Shown: one piece after another, positions 35,690 through 46,173 of the stretch | Position numbering within the stretch: position 1 is the stretch's first letter | How the letters are laid out: each line of letters starts with the position of its first letter | NCBI GenBank assembly: GCA_041391665.1 | Contig: JAWKNO010000002.1 | Location: 1,550,001 to 1,614,000 of the forward strand | Source: Bacteroidia bacterium | GTDB lineage: Bacteria; Bacteroidota; Bacteroidia; J057 | Reading direction: 5' to 3' | DNA length: 64,000 bases | Program-made: the position numbers and the translations under genes | Notes under the pieces: model-generated | Databases searched by the model: none | What the model was told of the DNA's origin: nothing | What the model saw: only the letters and a program-made list of their open reading frames with translations

Positions 35690-36778
35690 GTGAAAAACAG
35701 GATCAGGATAAAAGATATCGCCGAAAGAGCCCAAGTATCGCGGGGAACCGTGGACAGAGTGCTCCACAACCGGGGCAACGTAGCGCCTGAGATCAAACAG
35801 AGAATTCTGGAAGTCCTGGAAGAACTCAATTATGAGCGGAATATCATAGCCAGTACCCTTGCCTACAACCGGTTGTTGCGCATAGCCATTCTTTTGCCCG
35901 ATTATTCGGATGATCCTTTTTGGGAAGAGCCCAAAAACGGGATCGAAATGGCACTAAAGTCCGTAGAGCATTACGGCGTAACCGTATCGTATTATCTTTT
36001 TGATCAGGATGACACACAGAGTTTTATGAACCAGACGGAGCAATTGCTCCAGGATGCGCCCGATGCAATTTTGCTGGCACCAGATTTTTTTAATGAATCT
36101 ATGGTGTTTCTGGAAAAATGCCAGCAAAGAGGCATCCCCTATATGCAGATCAATACACATCTCGCGCGGAAGGAATCCTGCAACCTGGGATATATTGGTC
36201 AGGACACCTACCAAAGCGGTGTATTGGCCGGCAGACTACTCTCCTATCTGATTCCCCCGGAAAGTACAGTCGGCGTACTTCACCTCGAAAAAGGACTGCC
36301 CAATGCCCATCACCTGATTGAAAAGGAAAAAGGCTTCAGAGATTTTTTTGCCAGGCACAACAACGGAAAAACAAAAGTGGTACAACTTGCTTTTTCTCCG
36401 TTTGGCGAACGGCAGGAGCTATTTGACTTTCTGGACCAAAACCTCCTGTCTGTAATAGATATACGCGGGCTCATGGTCACCACCTCACGTATATTTTTAC
36501 TGGCAGAATATCTTCAGGAACGGGCGATGGACCATATCAGCCTGGTTGGTTTTGACCTGATAGAAAAAAACATCCAGTTACTGGAAGAAGGGAAAATACA
36601 ATTTCTGATCAACCAAAACCCATTCAAACAAGGCTACTATGGCATTATGAATATTGTCGAACACCTGATCAAAAAATCAGAAGCAGAGAGTATGCGTATG
36701 CTCCCACTGGATATTGCCGTCAAAGAAAATATTCATTACTATGTCAAAGCAACCCGAGACCTTAGAGTTGTCGTTTAA
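35690..36778 (+). CDS. LacI/PurR-family transcriptional regulator
   Basis: The 362-residue regulator uses a GTG start at 35690. It has an N-terminal HTH ('IRIKDIAERAQVSRGTVDRVLHN', 'VAPEIKQRILEVLEELNY') and a periplasmic-binding-protein-like domain from residue 60. The motif 'S-R-G-T-V-D-R-V-L-H' deviates from the usual 'S-x-x-T-V-S-R-V-L-N' and is typical of the subgroup that senses sugars such as xylose or inositol derivatives in Bacteroidota. It is followed by a 386-bp gap and the SusC/SusD operon, so it may control either xylA or the downstream locus. Confidence 0.85.
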   Translation: MKNRIRIKDIAERAQVSRGTVDRVLHNRGNVAPEIKQRILEVLEELNYERNIIASTLAYNRLLRIAILLPDYSDDPFWEEPKNGIEMALKSVEHYGVTVSYYLFDQDDTQSFMNQTEQLLQDAPDAILLAPDFFNESMVFLEKCQQRGIPYMQINTHLARKESCNLGYIGQDTYQSGVLAGRLLSYLIPPESTVGVLHLEKGLPNAHHLIEKEKGFRDFFARHNNGKTKVVQLAFSPFGERQELFDFLDQNLLSVIDIRGLMVTTSRIFLLAEYLQERAMDHISLVGFDLIEKNIQLLEEGKIQFLINQNPFKQGYYGIMNIVEHLIKKSEAESMRMLPLDIAVKENIHYYVKATRDLRVVV

Positions 36779-37164
36779 TAAATTAAGGCAAAAAAAAATA
36801 AGCTGTTGAAAAATATTTTTACTAAGTTGTGTAAAGATTGATGTTTTTTTAATAGCTTGTGCCCGCGCACAGGATTACTGAGAGACTACTACTAATCATA
36901 CTATGGACCTACATCTGCCATTATTACCTCCCGACAATTTTCCTCAATTGTATTGCTGCTTATTGCCCCTGATAGCGATTACTTAAGTTATATCTATTGC
37001 AATGCCATATTATTTGATAAAATAATCTGATAACTTTTACTTCTGTTTCCCTCAATACCGTAAAGGATTGATTTAGGGAACAGGGTTCGTTCTTTATCAA
37101 CCGTTCATCCTATACTACATCAGGAAAAACGAATTAGCATTCTAAATCATTAACCCATCCTTTT
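36779..37164 (+). other. 386-bp gene-free leader/promoter region before the SusC gene
   Basis: No ORF or RNA family is recognisable. The first part is AT-rich with A/T runs (about 36788-36850), the rest is mixed. I see no perfect TAnnTTTG box. The length suggests a long 5' untranslated leader or several regulator sites for the susCD operon. Confidence 0.4.
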
Positions 37165-40100
37165 ATGAATCACATTCGACAATTAGATTTCAAGTTCACG
37201 CAGACTTCTTCATGGAAGCTCCTGAGCGTACTGTCAATCACGTTGTTACTTAGTACCGGTTTGTTTGCACAAACTACTGTAACCGGACGTGTTACCGATG
37301 CGTCCGGCGATGGCATGATCGGGGTAACCGTTGCTGTTAAAGGCAGTAATTCCGGTGCGCTTTCTGAATCAAATGGTAGCTACAAAGTGAGTGTACCATC
37401 TGATGGTGTACTGGTGTTTTCTTTCCTCGGTTATGAAACTGTTGAAGAGGCAGTAAATGGTCGCACCACGATCAATGTCTCTATGAAAGAACAGGATATC
37501 ACTGCCGATGAGGTAATCATTACTGCATTGGGTATTCAAAGAGAGACAAAAGCGCTGACTTATGCTGCGCAAAGTGTAAATACTGACGAAATTGCCAAAG
37601 CCCGTGACCTGAACGTGGTCAACTCGCTCTCTGGTAAAGTAGCAGGTCTTTCTATCAGCCCATCTGGTGCTGGTGTAGGTGCTCCTTCACGGGTAATCCT
37701 CCGCGGTAACCGCTCTATTGCAGGTAACAGCCAGCCCCTTTACGTTGTGGACGGTGTGCCCATCCAGGGTGATATCACCAACGTAAACCCTGATGATATT
37801 GCTTCCATTACCGTACTGAAAGGCCCTAACGCCGCAGCGCTTTATGGAAACCGTGCCAACAATGGTGCGATCATCATTACAACCAAAGGGGGTAAAGCCG
37901 GTGGATTCAAAGTCAGCCTCAGCTCTACCTACATGGCTACCCAACCTATCCTTCTTACTCAATATCAAAACGAGTATAGCCAGGGCAGCAATGGTACCTA
38001 TTCTCCTGCTTCTGAAGCTGCATGGGGTGCAAAAATGACCGGACAAAGTGTCGCTCACTGGTCTCCCGATCCAGGATGGTCTCCTACGACTTATTCTCTC
38101 AACGGACAACCAAACAACGTTAGCGACTTTTTCCAGACGGGTCACAACTGGGCAACCAACCTCGCCATCTCCGGTGGAACTGAAGCTACTCAGACTTATT
38201 TCTCCTATACTTACACTGATGCCGCCGGTATCGTACCGGGTAACGATCTTGCCCGCCACAACGTGCACCTGCGTATTACGAATAAGCTGTCTGACAGGCT
38301 GACACTGGATACCAAACTGAACTATCTGCGGGACGAAATTTCCAACCAGATGCCTCAGGGTGAAAGCTTTGACAACCCGATCCGTCATGCGCTGCGTCTG
38401 CCACGTAACATCCGTACCGAAGATGCTTCTCAGTTTGAATACACCCTGCCTTCAGGACGTGTACGTCAAAACTACTGGGTACCAGGTTCCAATGGTGGTG
38501 CTAACCCTTACTGGACCATCAACCGTGCGACCAATCAGCGTAACTCAGACCGCGTAATTGCTTTCGCATCTCTGAAATATGATATCGCCGAAGGTTTGTC
38601 TTTATCAGCCAGATCTTCTGTTGACCGAATCTTTAGAAATGGTGAAAACAGATGGTGGAATGACAACTATATCATCGCTGACAATGGCCGTTATGCTGTA
38701 TTCTCCGGTCAGTCTTCAGAATTGAACCTGGATGCGTTGCTGACCTACGAAAAAAACCTGACAGATGACTTCTACTTCAATGTCAACGCAGGTGGCAACA
38801 TTCGTAAAGAAAGAGGAACTCAGGTAGATGCCAACACAGGTACTGCGCTGACCGTTCCAAACTTCTTCTCTATCGGAAACAGCCAAAACAACATCGCTTC
38901 TTACAGCTTTGGAGCTCCCAGAGATGTAAACTCGGTGTATGCTTTTGCAACATTCTCCTATAAAAACGCCATCTTCTTTGACGTTACAGGTCGTAATGAC
39001 TGGAGTTCAACTCTTCCTTCAGACAACTGGTCATTCTTCTATCCTTCATTTGGATTGAATGCCGTTATATCTGATCTGGTTGATCTTCCAACCTTTATCA
39101 CCTTCGCAAAAGTAAGAGGTTCATGGGCAGAAGTGGGTAACGATACCCAGCCTTTCCAAACACTTCGTACAGCATCCGTTGTTGCTGGTGGTGCAAATGG
39201 ATTCCTCGGTCTGAGTACGACAATTCCAAATGCCAACCTGCTTCCTGAGAAAACCCGTTCACTTGAAATCGGTGCAGACATTCGTTTCTTCAACAACCGT
39301 GTAGGAATTGATGTTACCTACTACAAGTCTAACTCACTCAACCAGCTGTTCTCAGTAGCACTGCCTGTAGGTTCTGGTGCTTCTCAGTTCTTCACCAATG
39401 GTGGTGACGTTCAAAACAGAGGGATTGAAGGTATCCTTTCTCTGCGTCCGGTTGAAACAACTGACTTCCAGTGGGATCTTTCTTTCAACTATACCCGCAA
39501 CAGAAATGAGGTTATCCAGATCAACGACGAGCGTCCAAGCATTTCCGTCGCTACAGACTTCATGCGTTCATTCCGGATCGAACAAGGAAGACCCTGGGGT
39601 GAAGTTTACTCCCGTGGATTCCAGAAAGATGATCAGGGCCGGGTTATCGTAGGTGCAAATGGCCGACCATTGGTTACCAGTGGTCTGACTGAACTTGTCG
39701 CCAACTACAACCCCAACTGGCTGGGCGGTATTCGCAACGAATTTAACTATAAAGACCTGAACGTCAGCTTCCTCGTTGATATGCGCTTTGGCGGTAGTGT
39801 AACATCACTTACCAATGCTATTATTTATGCTGATGGTCTGACCGAACAAACCCTCCAGGGTCGTGAAGGCGGGCTGGTATTCGGACAAAACTTCTTTGAA
39901 GAATACGATGCCGTAAAAGAAGATGGAACACCTAATGATATCCAGATTACCTCAGAAGAGTTTTGGGTAAACTTTGGTGGTCGTAACGCACCCGTAGGTG
40001 AAGCTTTCTCTGCTGATGCAACCAACATTCGTATGAGAGAAATTGTATTGGGCTACAGACTGCCTATGTCAGTTGGTGGACTAAATGCAATTACTTTCTC

Positions 40101-40254
40101 TGTAGTGGGAAGAAACCTGTTTTTCTTCTATAATGCAGCCGGTGATATTGATCCGGAAGTAATTGTTGGAACCGGAACGGCAGCTGAAGGTTTTAACTCT
40201 TTTGCTCCTCCTACCATGAGATCTATTGGCGGTAGTATTAAACTTGATTTTTAA
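37165..40254 (+). CDS. SusC-like TonB-dependent outer-membrane receptor
   Basis: The protein imports oligosaccharides through the outer membrane using TonB energy. Its 1029 residues start with a long signal peptide (to 'GLFAQ', about residue 36), a carboxypeptidase-D-like domain ('TVTGRVTDASGDGMIGVTVAV', 37-115), a plug ('VVNSLSGKVAGLSI', 'RVILRGNRSI', 'GPNAAALYGNRA') and a 22-strand barrel ending in 'GGSIKLDF'. There is no STN domain, so no direct anti-sigma signalling is expected. Codon use is notably biased, as in highly expressed genes. The partner SusD gene follows 117 bp downstream. Confidence 0.95.
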   Translation: MNHIRQLDFKFTQTSSWKLLSVLSITLLLSTGLFAQTTVTGRVTDASGDGMIGVTVAVKGSNSGALSESNGSYKVSVPSDGVLVFSFLGYETVEEAVNGRTTINVSMKEQDITADEVIITALGIQRETKALTYAAQSVNTDEIAKARDLNVVNSLSGKVAGLSISPSGAGVGAPSRVILRGNRSIAGNSQPLYVVDGVPIQGDITNVNPDDIASITVLKGPNAAALYGNRANNGAIIITTKGGKAGGFKVSLSSTYMATQPILLTQYQNEYSQGSNGTYSPASEAAWGAKMTGQSVAHWSPDPGWSPTTYSLNGQPNNVSDFFQTGHNWATNLAISGGTEATQTYFSYTYTDAAGIVPGNDLARHNVHLRITNKLSDRLTLDTKLNYLRDEISNQMPQGESFDNPIRHALRLPRNIRTEDASQFEYTLPSGRVRQNYWVPGSNGGANPYWTINRATNQRNSDRVIAFASLKYDIAEGLSLSARSSVDRIFRNGENRWWNDNYIIADNGRYAVFSGQSSELNLDALLTYEKNLTDDFYFNVNAGGNIRKERGTQVDANTGTALTVPNFFSIGNSQNNIASYSFGAPRDVNSVYAFATFSYKNAIFFDVTGRNDWSSTLPSDNWSFFYPSFGLNAVISDLVDLPTFITFAKVRGSWAEVGNDTQPFQTLRTASVVAGGANGFLGLSTTIPNANLLPEKTRSLEIGADIRFFNNRVGIDVTYYKSNSLNQLFSVALPVGSGASQFFTNGGDVQNRGIEGILSLRPVETTDFQWDLSFNYTRNRNEVIQINDERPSISVATDFMRSFRIEQGRPWGEVYSRGFQKDDQGRVIVGANGRPLVTSGLTELVANYNPNWLGGIRNEFNYKDLNVSFLVDMRFGGSVTSLTNAIIYADGLTEQTLQGREGGLVFGQNFFEEYDAVKEDGTPNDIQITSEEFWVNFGGRNAPVGEAFSADATNIRMREIVLGYRLPMSVGGLNAITFSVVGRNLFFFYNAAGDIDPEVIVGTGTAAEGFNSFAPPTMRSIGGSIKLDF

Positions 40255-40371
40255 TTTCTGTGAGGAACAAATTCTGTATTTGGACAGTTAATTGGAGAGC
40301 GTAACTGTGTGTAATTAGTAATTTTTAGATTGGATAATTAACTTAGTCTGGATACTCAAACACTTTTCATT

Positions 40372-41943
40372 ATGAAGTACATTAAGTATGTTTTAATCTT
40401 CACTATTACAGCTCTTCTGGCGAATGGCTGTACAAAAGGATTCGAAGAGCTGAATACGCGCCCCGATGCACTTACTGCATCCAATGTTGACGGATCGCTG
40501 CTTGGACAAGGATTTGCCCGCGCGCAGTATTTTGCGATGCACGGTGAACACTGGCGTTTCCAAATCGGAGAGAATCTTTTCTCTGATCTTTACTGCCAGT
40601 ATTTCGCTACTACGGCTGCAAACTTTGACTCTGACCGGTATACGGAAGTTGGTCGCTGGATTGACCTCTGCTGGAGTTCGTTTTATGGACAGGCTGCTCC
40701 GAACATCAAGTTCGTTGAAGACTTTGCCCGCGACAACGATCTTCCCGTAGAAGAAGCCATCACCAAAATCTGGCGTGTACAGTCTTACCACAGGGTTACT
40801 GACTACTGGGGTCCTGCCATATACACTCAGTTTGGCAATGGAGAAACCACTGTAGCTTATGATACCCAGGAAAGCATGTACAAAAGCTTTTTTGTTACAC
40901 TGGATGAAGCCGTTGCTACGCTTAACTCAAACAGAGGTAAAAACGTATTCGGAAACAATGACCAGATTTTTGCCGGTGATGTTGACAAATGGATTACCTA
41001 CGCCAACTCTCTCCGTCTCCGTCTGGCTATGCGTATCCGTTTCGTAGAGCCTGCCCTGGCTAAAGCTGAAGCTGAAAAAGCTGTAGCTGCCGGTGTTATG
41101 GAAGACAACAGCGATAATGCATGGATTGCTACCACAGCAAACTCTCTTAACCCTTTCACCACCATCACAAACTGGGGTGAATTCCGGATGAGCGCACTGA
41201 TGGAAAGTATCCTCGTAGGTTATGGTGATCCACGTACCGGTGTATATTTCAGCCCAGCTGACGAAGGTGACTCCGACGGCAATGGTAGCCCTTACGAAGG
41301 TCTCCGCAATGGTCAGGCTAAAGTTGACAAAACGCCTGCCCTCAACACCGGAAACTCTGACGTAGGCCCCGACTACCTTCCCGAAGGAAAAGGCGGAACC
41401 AATCCTCCGATCCTTGTCATGACTTGCGCTGAGGTATATCTTCTCCGTGCTGAAGGTGCGCTTATCGGCTGGAACATGGGTGGATCTGCCAAAGATCTCT
41501 ACGAGACCGGTATCAGAATGTCCATGAAAGATCGCGTAGGCGCTTCTGACGCAGACATTGATACTTACCTCGCAAGTACTGCTACGCCTATCGCTACCGG
41601 CGATGCTTTCAACACTCAGCCTTCTACCGATGTATCGATCAAATGGGAAGATGGTGCTTCTCAGGAAAGAAACCTTGAGCAAATCATTACACAAAAATGG
41701 CTCGCTCTTTATCCTGACGGATGGGAAGCTTTCGCTGAAGTAAGAAGAACCGGATATCCTAAACTGATCCCGATTCTGAATTCTGACAACCCAGATCTCG
41801 GTGTGAATGACATCTTCAGAAGAATGACATTCGTTGATGGTGAATTCAGCAACAACCGCGCAGCTACTGAAGCTGCTCAAGGTCTGCCTGAACTCTCCGG
41901 CGGCGATAAAAACAGCACAAAAGTCTGGTGGGATAAAAAATAA
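40372..41943 (+). CDS. SusD/RagB-like substrate-binding lipoprotein
   Basis: This surface lipoprotein closes the SusC barrel as a lid and binds glycan. It has 523 residues with a lipobox 'LLANGC' (Cys at residue 21), early 'FEELNTRPDALTASNV', and helical TPR-like repeats; the family's C-terminal 'W-x-x-L-Y-P-D-G-W-E-A-F-A-E-V-R-R-T-G-Y-P' is visible at about 443-462. The domain content fits SusD-like group 2 (often called SusD_RagB). It precedes a strong terminator at 41970-42001, which would limit expression of the enzymes behind it. Confidence 0.94.
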   Translation: MKYIKYVLIFTITALLANGCTKGFEELNTRPDALTASNVDGSLLGQGFARAQYFAMHGEHWRFQIGENLFSDLYCQYFATTAANFDSDRYTEVGRWIDLCWSSFYGQAAPNIKFVEDFARDNDLPVEEAITKIWRVQSYHRVTDYWGPAIYTQFGNGETTVAYDTQESMYKSFFVTLDEAVATLNSNRGKNVFGNNDQIFAGDVDKWITYANSLRLRLAMRIRFVEPALAKAEAEKAVAAGVMEDNSDNAWIATTANSLNPFTTITNWGEFRMSALMESILVGYGDPRTGVYFSPADEGDSDGNGSPYEGLRNGQAKVDKTPALNTGNSDVGPDYLPEGKGGTNPPILVMTCAEVYLLRAEGALIGWNMGGSAKDLYETGIRMSMKDRVGASDADIDTYLASTATPIATGDAFNTQPSTDVSIKWEDGASQERNLEQIITQKWLALYPDGWEAFAEVRRTGYPKLIPILNSDNPDLGVNDIFRRMTFVDGEFSNNRAATEAAQGLPELSGGDKNSTKVWWDKK

Positions 41944-41969
41944 TCCGCCGAATCTTTTTGTTGAAATAA

Positions 41970-42001
41970 AAAAGGCACTAACCATATTGTTAGTGCCTTT
42001 T
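41970..42001 (+). terminator. Rho-independent terminator after susD
   Basis: The arms AAAAGGCACTAAC and GTTAGTGCCTTTT pair perfectly (13 bp) around the loop CATATT and run into T6 ATT. It ends or attenuates the susCD transcript, so the downstream enzyme genes should be less expressed or need their own promoter. Confidence 0.92.
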
Positions 42002-42054
42002 TTATTAAATTCTACTCCGTTTACGGGCTAAACACTACCAATCTAACCCCGCTC

Positions 42055-45000
42055 ATGTATTACCGATTTTATCTTCTACTATCTTTCCCAATATTATTCA
42101 TTGCCTGTGACAAAACACCGGAAAAACCCTTTTCCCTCCTTTCCTCCAATGAGTCCGGTATTAGCTTTCGCAATATCCTGCAGGAAAGCGATCAGTTTAA
42201 TGTCCTCAATTATGGATATTTCTACAATGGAGGCGGTGTAGCCGTAGGTGATATCAACAATGACGGACTTTCAGACATTTACTTCACCGGCAATCTGGTT
42301 TCCAGTCATCTTTACCTCAACAAAGGAAACCTTTACTTTGAGGAGATTGCTGATGAAGCAGGAGTCAAAGCAGAAGGTCTGTGGAATACAGGCGTCTCCA
42401 TGGCTGATGTAAATGCCGATGGCTGGCTCGATATTTACGTCTCCCGCTCCGCAGCTGCTAATCCTCAGTCTCGCAAAAACCTCCTTTTTATCAACAACCA
42501 CGACCTCACGTTTACCGAACAAGGCGAACTTTACGGCGTTGCCGATCCCGGATATTCTACTCAGGGTGTATTTTTTGACTACGACCGCGATGGAGATCTT
42601 GACCTCTTTGTACTTAATCATTCTGTCCAGGAATACGCAGGCTTTTCCCAATTACTGCCGCAGTTGAAAAACAGGGAAAATGCCTTCTATGGCGATAAAC
42701 TATACAGAAACGACCAAATCCCTCCTCCCGGCGAACCGCAGGGGAAGTTTAAAAATATCACCGATGATTCCGGCATTCTAACCAATGTGCTGGGATTTGG
42801 CCTGGGTGTGGGCGTAGCTGACTTCAACCGCGATGGCTGGCCCGATATTTATGTCTCCAATGACTATAATGAACCTGATTATCTGTATATCAATCAGCAA
42901 AATGGGGCATTCAAAGAAAGTCTCGCCGAATACCTCGACCATGTCTCCCTTTTCTCCATGGGCTCTGATATCGGCGATATCAACAACGACGGGCTACCCG
43001 ATATCCTTTCTCTGGACATGTTGCCCGATGACCCCTACCGGCAAAAAATGAGTACCGGAGCAGATAATTATGAAAAAAATCAAAGACTGGTTTCCTCCGG
43101 GTTTCAGAAGCAGTTTATGCGCAATATGCTTCAGATCAATAATGGCAATGGCACATTTACGGAAGCGGGACAACTGGCCGGAATTTCCAACACAGACTGG
43201 AGCTGGGCTGCCCTGTTTGCCGATTATGACAACGATGGCTTCCAGGATTTATTTGTGACCAATGGCTATAAAAGAGACTATACCAATATGGACTTTATGG
43301 CCTTTGCCGCAGATGAAAAAATCAAATCTGAAAAGGAAAACAATTCCATCGCTGTTAAAGACCTGCTCTCCAAAATGCCGCCTATCGACGTTCACAACTA
43401 CATATTTAAAAATAACGGCGACCTGACTTTTACAGAGAAAACCAACGAATGGGGGTTTGAAAAAATATTCCTCTCCAATGGGGCCGCTTACGGTGATCTC
43501 GACAACGATGGCGACCTGGACCTCGTGGTTAATAATGTCAATGAAACTGCTTCTGTTTACAGAAATAATCTCACCCGATCTGATAGCAGCCATTTTCTCC
43601 GGATCAAACTTCATGGAGAAGAAAACAACCGGTTTTCTACGGGCGCTGAAGTTTGTGTCGTGATAAAAGAAGCAAATAAGCGCATCAGCCAGACCCTTAT
43701 CCCTGTGCGGGGATTCCAGTCGTCGGTTGAACCCATACTGTTTTTTGGTCTGGGGAAAATCTCAGAAATTCAAAAAATAGAAATTCGATGGCCCAACGGA
43801 GAATCCCAGACGATCGATTCACCGCCAATAGATACCTTGCTGGAAATCAAGCAGCAAAATGCCGTGTTTGCCGGGAAAGAAGAGGAGATCCCGCCCTTAT
43901 TCTCTACCATTTCATCGCCGCTTCCATTTGAATATCAACATCATGAAAATCCATTTGTTGATTTCAAAACCCAGCCGCTGATTCCTCATTTCCTCTCAAC
44001 GCAGGGCCCCAAAATAGCCAAGGGAGATGTAAACGGAGATGGAAAAACAGATCTGTTTATCGGTGGCGCTAAAGGTTTTTCCGGGGAAATATTGCTGCAA
44101 CAGGCCGATCAAAGCTGGAAACCATTCCCCCAACCTGCCCTTGAAGCTGATGCAGCCTCAGAAGATATGGAAGCACTATTTTTTGATGCAGATAATGATG
44201 GTGATATGGACCTGTATGTAACCAGCGGTGGTTATGAATTTGCGCCTGATGATCCGGCACTCCAGGATCGTCTGTACATCAACAATGGAAAAGGAAACTT
44301 TAACCTGTCCGTAAATGCATTACCCGCCATGCTTACTTCTACCGCATGTATCAGTGCAGCAGATATTGATGGCGATGGTGATCTGGATCTGTTTGCAGGG
44401 GGAAGACTTATTCCCGGAAATTACCCTTTGCCTGCCAGAAGTTATGTGCTGGAAAATGATGGGAAAGGGAATTTCTCAGATATCACTCAAACCCTTTGCC
44501 CTGCACTGCTTCAGCCGGGAATGGTGACAGATGCTCTTTGGAGCGATATCAATGGGGATACCCGCCCTGATCTTGTTGTTGTTGGGGAATGGATGCCTGT
44601 GCGGATGTTTATCAGAAAAGAAACGACGCTCGAGGAAATTACCGGCACAAACGGCCTGGAAAACTCACAGGGGTGGTGGAATGTTCTCTCAGCAGCAGAT
44701 ATGGACAATGACGGCGATATCGACTTCGTAGCAGGCAACTACGGGCTTAACTCACAGATCAAAGTAAGCCAATCAGAACCGGCAACCATTTACACCAAAG
44801 ACTTTGACGACAATGGTACCATCGACCCGATATTGTGCTATTTCCTTGAAGGGAAAAGTTATCCCATGGCATGGAAAGACGATCTGATCGGACAACTGCC
44901 TAAGCTAAAAGGAAAATTTATTAAGTACAGCGACTATGCTTCAGCGACAATTTCTGATATTTTTTCTCCTGAAGAGCTGGAAGGCGCGGAGGTATTAAAT

Positions 45001-45387
45001 GCCCGTACATTTGCTACTTCCTATATCGAAAATCTGGGAAACAATCAGTTCCGCCTCACTCCATTACCCATTCAGGCTCAGGTTTCTCCGGTTTATGCCA
45101 TCACCCTCGAAGATGTAAATGCAGATCAGTATCCGGATATTATCCTGGCGGGCAACCTCAGCGGAACCCGTGTAAAGCTGGGTGCTTATGACGGCAATCA
45201 CGGCGTAATCCTGGCGGGTAATGGCAATGGGACATTTTCCACAATAAATCCTATGCACGCCGGCCTTAAAATAAAAGGCGACGTCAGGGACATGGTTTTT
45301 GTGGGAGACCAAAAGGGGAAAATGCTGATCGTCGTTCGCAATAATCAAGAGCCAGAATTCTATCGTCTTAATCAATATCTTCCTTAA
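42055..45387 (+). CDS. FG-GAP/VCBS-repeat lipoprotein with ASPIC/UnbV domain (CRTAC1-like)
   Basis: The 1110-residue protein has a lipobox 'LFIAC' (Cys 18), so it is an outer-membrane lipoprotein. It consists of many FG-GAP repeats with calcium-binding cores of the form D-x-N-x-D-G-x-x-D ('GDINNDGLSDIYF', 'DYDRDGDLDLFV', 'DVNADGWLDIYV'), forming one or two beta-propellers. An ASPIC/UnbV domain ('RFSTGAEVCVVIKE...QSSVEPILFFGLG...IEIRWPNGESQTI', about 520-610) splits them. Known for the family: often located beside SusC/SusD and used in glycan capture; no enzymatic role is proven. It ends one base before the next ATG, opening a nine-gene run. Confidence 0.85.
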   Translation: MYYRFYLLLSFPILFIACDKTPEKPFSLLSSNESGISFRNILQESDQFNVLNYGYFYNGGGVAVGDINNDGLSDIYFTGNLVSSHLYLNKGNLYFEEIADEAGVKAEGLWNTGVSMADVNADGWLDIYVSRSAAANPQSRKNLLFINNHDLTFTEQGELYGVADPGYSTQGVFFDYDRDGDLDLFVLNHSVQEYAGFSQLLPQLKNRENAFYGDKLYRNDQIPPPGEPQGKFKNITDDSGILTNVLGFGLGVGVADFNRDGWPDIYVSNDYNEPDYLYINQQNGAFKESLAEYLDHVSLFSMGSDIGDINNDGLPDILSLDMLPDDPYRQKMSTGADNYEKNQRLVSSGFQKQFMRNMLQINNGNGTFTEAGQLAGISNTDWSWAALFADYDNDGFQDLFVTNGYKRDYTNMDFMAFAADEKIKSEKENNSIAVKDLLSKMPPIDVHNYIFKNNGDLTFTEKTNEWGFEKIFLSNGAAYGDLDNDGDLDLVVNNVNETASVYRNNLTRSDSSHFLRIKLHGEENNRFSTGAEVCVVIKEANKRISQTLIPVRGFQSSVEPILFFGLGKISEIQKIEIRWPNGESQTIDSPPIDTLLEIKQQNAVFAGKEEEIPPLFSTISSPLPFEYQHHENPFVDFKTQPLIPHFLSTQGPKIAKGDVNGDGKTDLFIGGAKGFSGEILLQQADQSWKPFPQPALEADAASEDMEALFFDADNDGDMDLYVTSGGYEFAPDDPALQDRLYINNGKGNFNLSVNALPAMLTSTACISAADIDGDGDLDLFAGGRLIPGNYPLPARSYVLENDGKGNFSDITQTLCPALLQPGMVTDALWSDINGDTRPDLVVVGEWMPVRMFIRKETTLEEITGTNGLENSQGWWNVLSAADMDNDGDIDFVAGNYGLNSQIKVSQSEPATIYTKDFDDNGTIDPILCYFLEGKSYPMAWKDDLIGQLPKLKGKFIKYSDYASATISDIFSPEELEGAEVLNARTFATSYIENLGNNQFRLTPLPIQAQVSPVYAITLEDVNADQYPDIILAGNLSGTRVKLGAYDGNHGVILAGNGNGTFSTINPMHAGLKIKGDVRDMVFVGDQKGKMLIVVRNNQEPEFYRLNQYLP

Positions 45388-46173
45388 ATGAATTTACAGG
45401 GCAAAAATATACTCGTTACCGGCGGCGGGGGATTTGGGGTGGGATCAGGCGTGTGTCAGGCCGTTTTGAATCTGGGTGGAAAATTGTTTATCAACGAAAT
45501 ATCCGCCGAAAAAGCCCGGGATGCCGCACAAAAATACCCAGGCGCAATTCCTGTCGTAGCCGACGTCTCCGACATGGACCAGGTTGAAAATATGTTTCAC
45601 GAGATCAATCAAAAACACGGCATGATCGATGGATTGGTCAACAATGCGGGTATTGGTCTAAGCAAAAATGCACATGAAGTTTCAGTAGAAGAGTTTACCC
45701 ATTTGTATGACGTCGATATTAAAGGTGTCTGGCAAATGTCCAAAGTATTTGTCAATCAGTTACTTCCCACTGGAAAACCTGGCGCCATTGTCAATATAAG
45801 CTCTGTCCACGCCAAAGCCACATCGCTTCGTTATGCGATCTATTGCAGTGCAAAAAATGCGGTAGAAGGCCTGACCAAAGGTATGGCCGTCGAATTGGGT
45901 AAACAAAATATCCGGGTAAATGCCGTAGGCCCCGGACTTGTCGATGCCGAGCAAAATTACGACCTGATCCGTACCTGGAACCCCGATCCCGAAAAATGGA
46001 TCCACAATCATACACATGACCAACAAGTGCTCCGGCACCTGATCCAGGCGATAGATGTGGGCAATACCGTGGCTTTTTTACTTTCAGATATGAGTCGATC
46101 CATCACCGGACAAATTCTCATGGTGGACAATGGGATGACGCTTACCTTATATAATAATTCATTTGTCGAATAA
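45388..46173 (+). CDS. Short-chain dehydrogenase/reductase (sugar or sugar-acid oxidoreductase)
   Basis: The 261-residue SDR has a Gly-rich NAD(P) motif 'TGGGGFGVGSG', 'NNAG' (88-91), catalytic Ser in 'VNISSVHA' and Tyr-Lys in 'YCSAK' (YxxxK). The acidic residue at the end of strand 2 ('INEIS') points to NAD rather than NADP. It is cytoplasmic and directly follows the FG-GAP gene (ATG adjacent to TAA). Next to an enolase-superfamily enzyme it fits the first, oxidising step of a sugar such as L-fucose to its lactone; that substrate is an inference from the fucosidase in the same operon. Confidence 0.85.
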   Translation: MNLQGKNILVTGGGGFGVGSGVCQAVLNLGGKLFINEISAEKARDAAQKYPGAIPVVADVSDMDQVENMFHEINQKHGMIDGLVNNAGIGLSKNAHEVSVEEFTHLYDVDIKGVWQMSKVFVNQLLPTGKPGAIVNISSVHAKATSLRYAIYCSAKNAVEGLTKGMAVELGKQNIRVNAVGPGLVDAEQNYDLIRTWNPDPEKWIHNHTHDQQVLRHLIQAIDVGNTVAFLLSDMSRSITGQILMVDNGMTLTLYNNSFVE

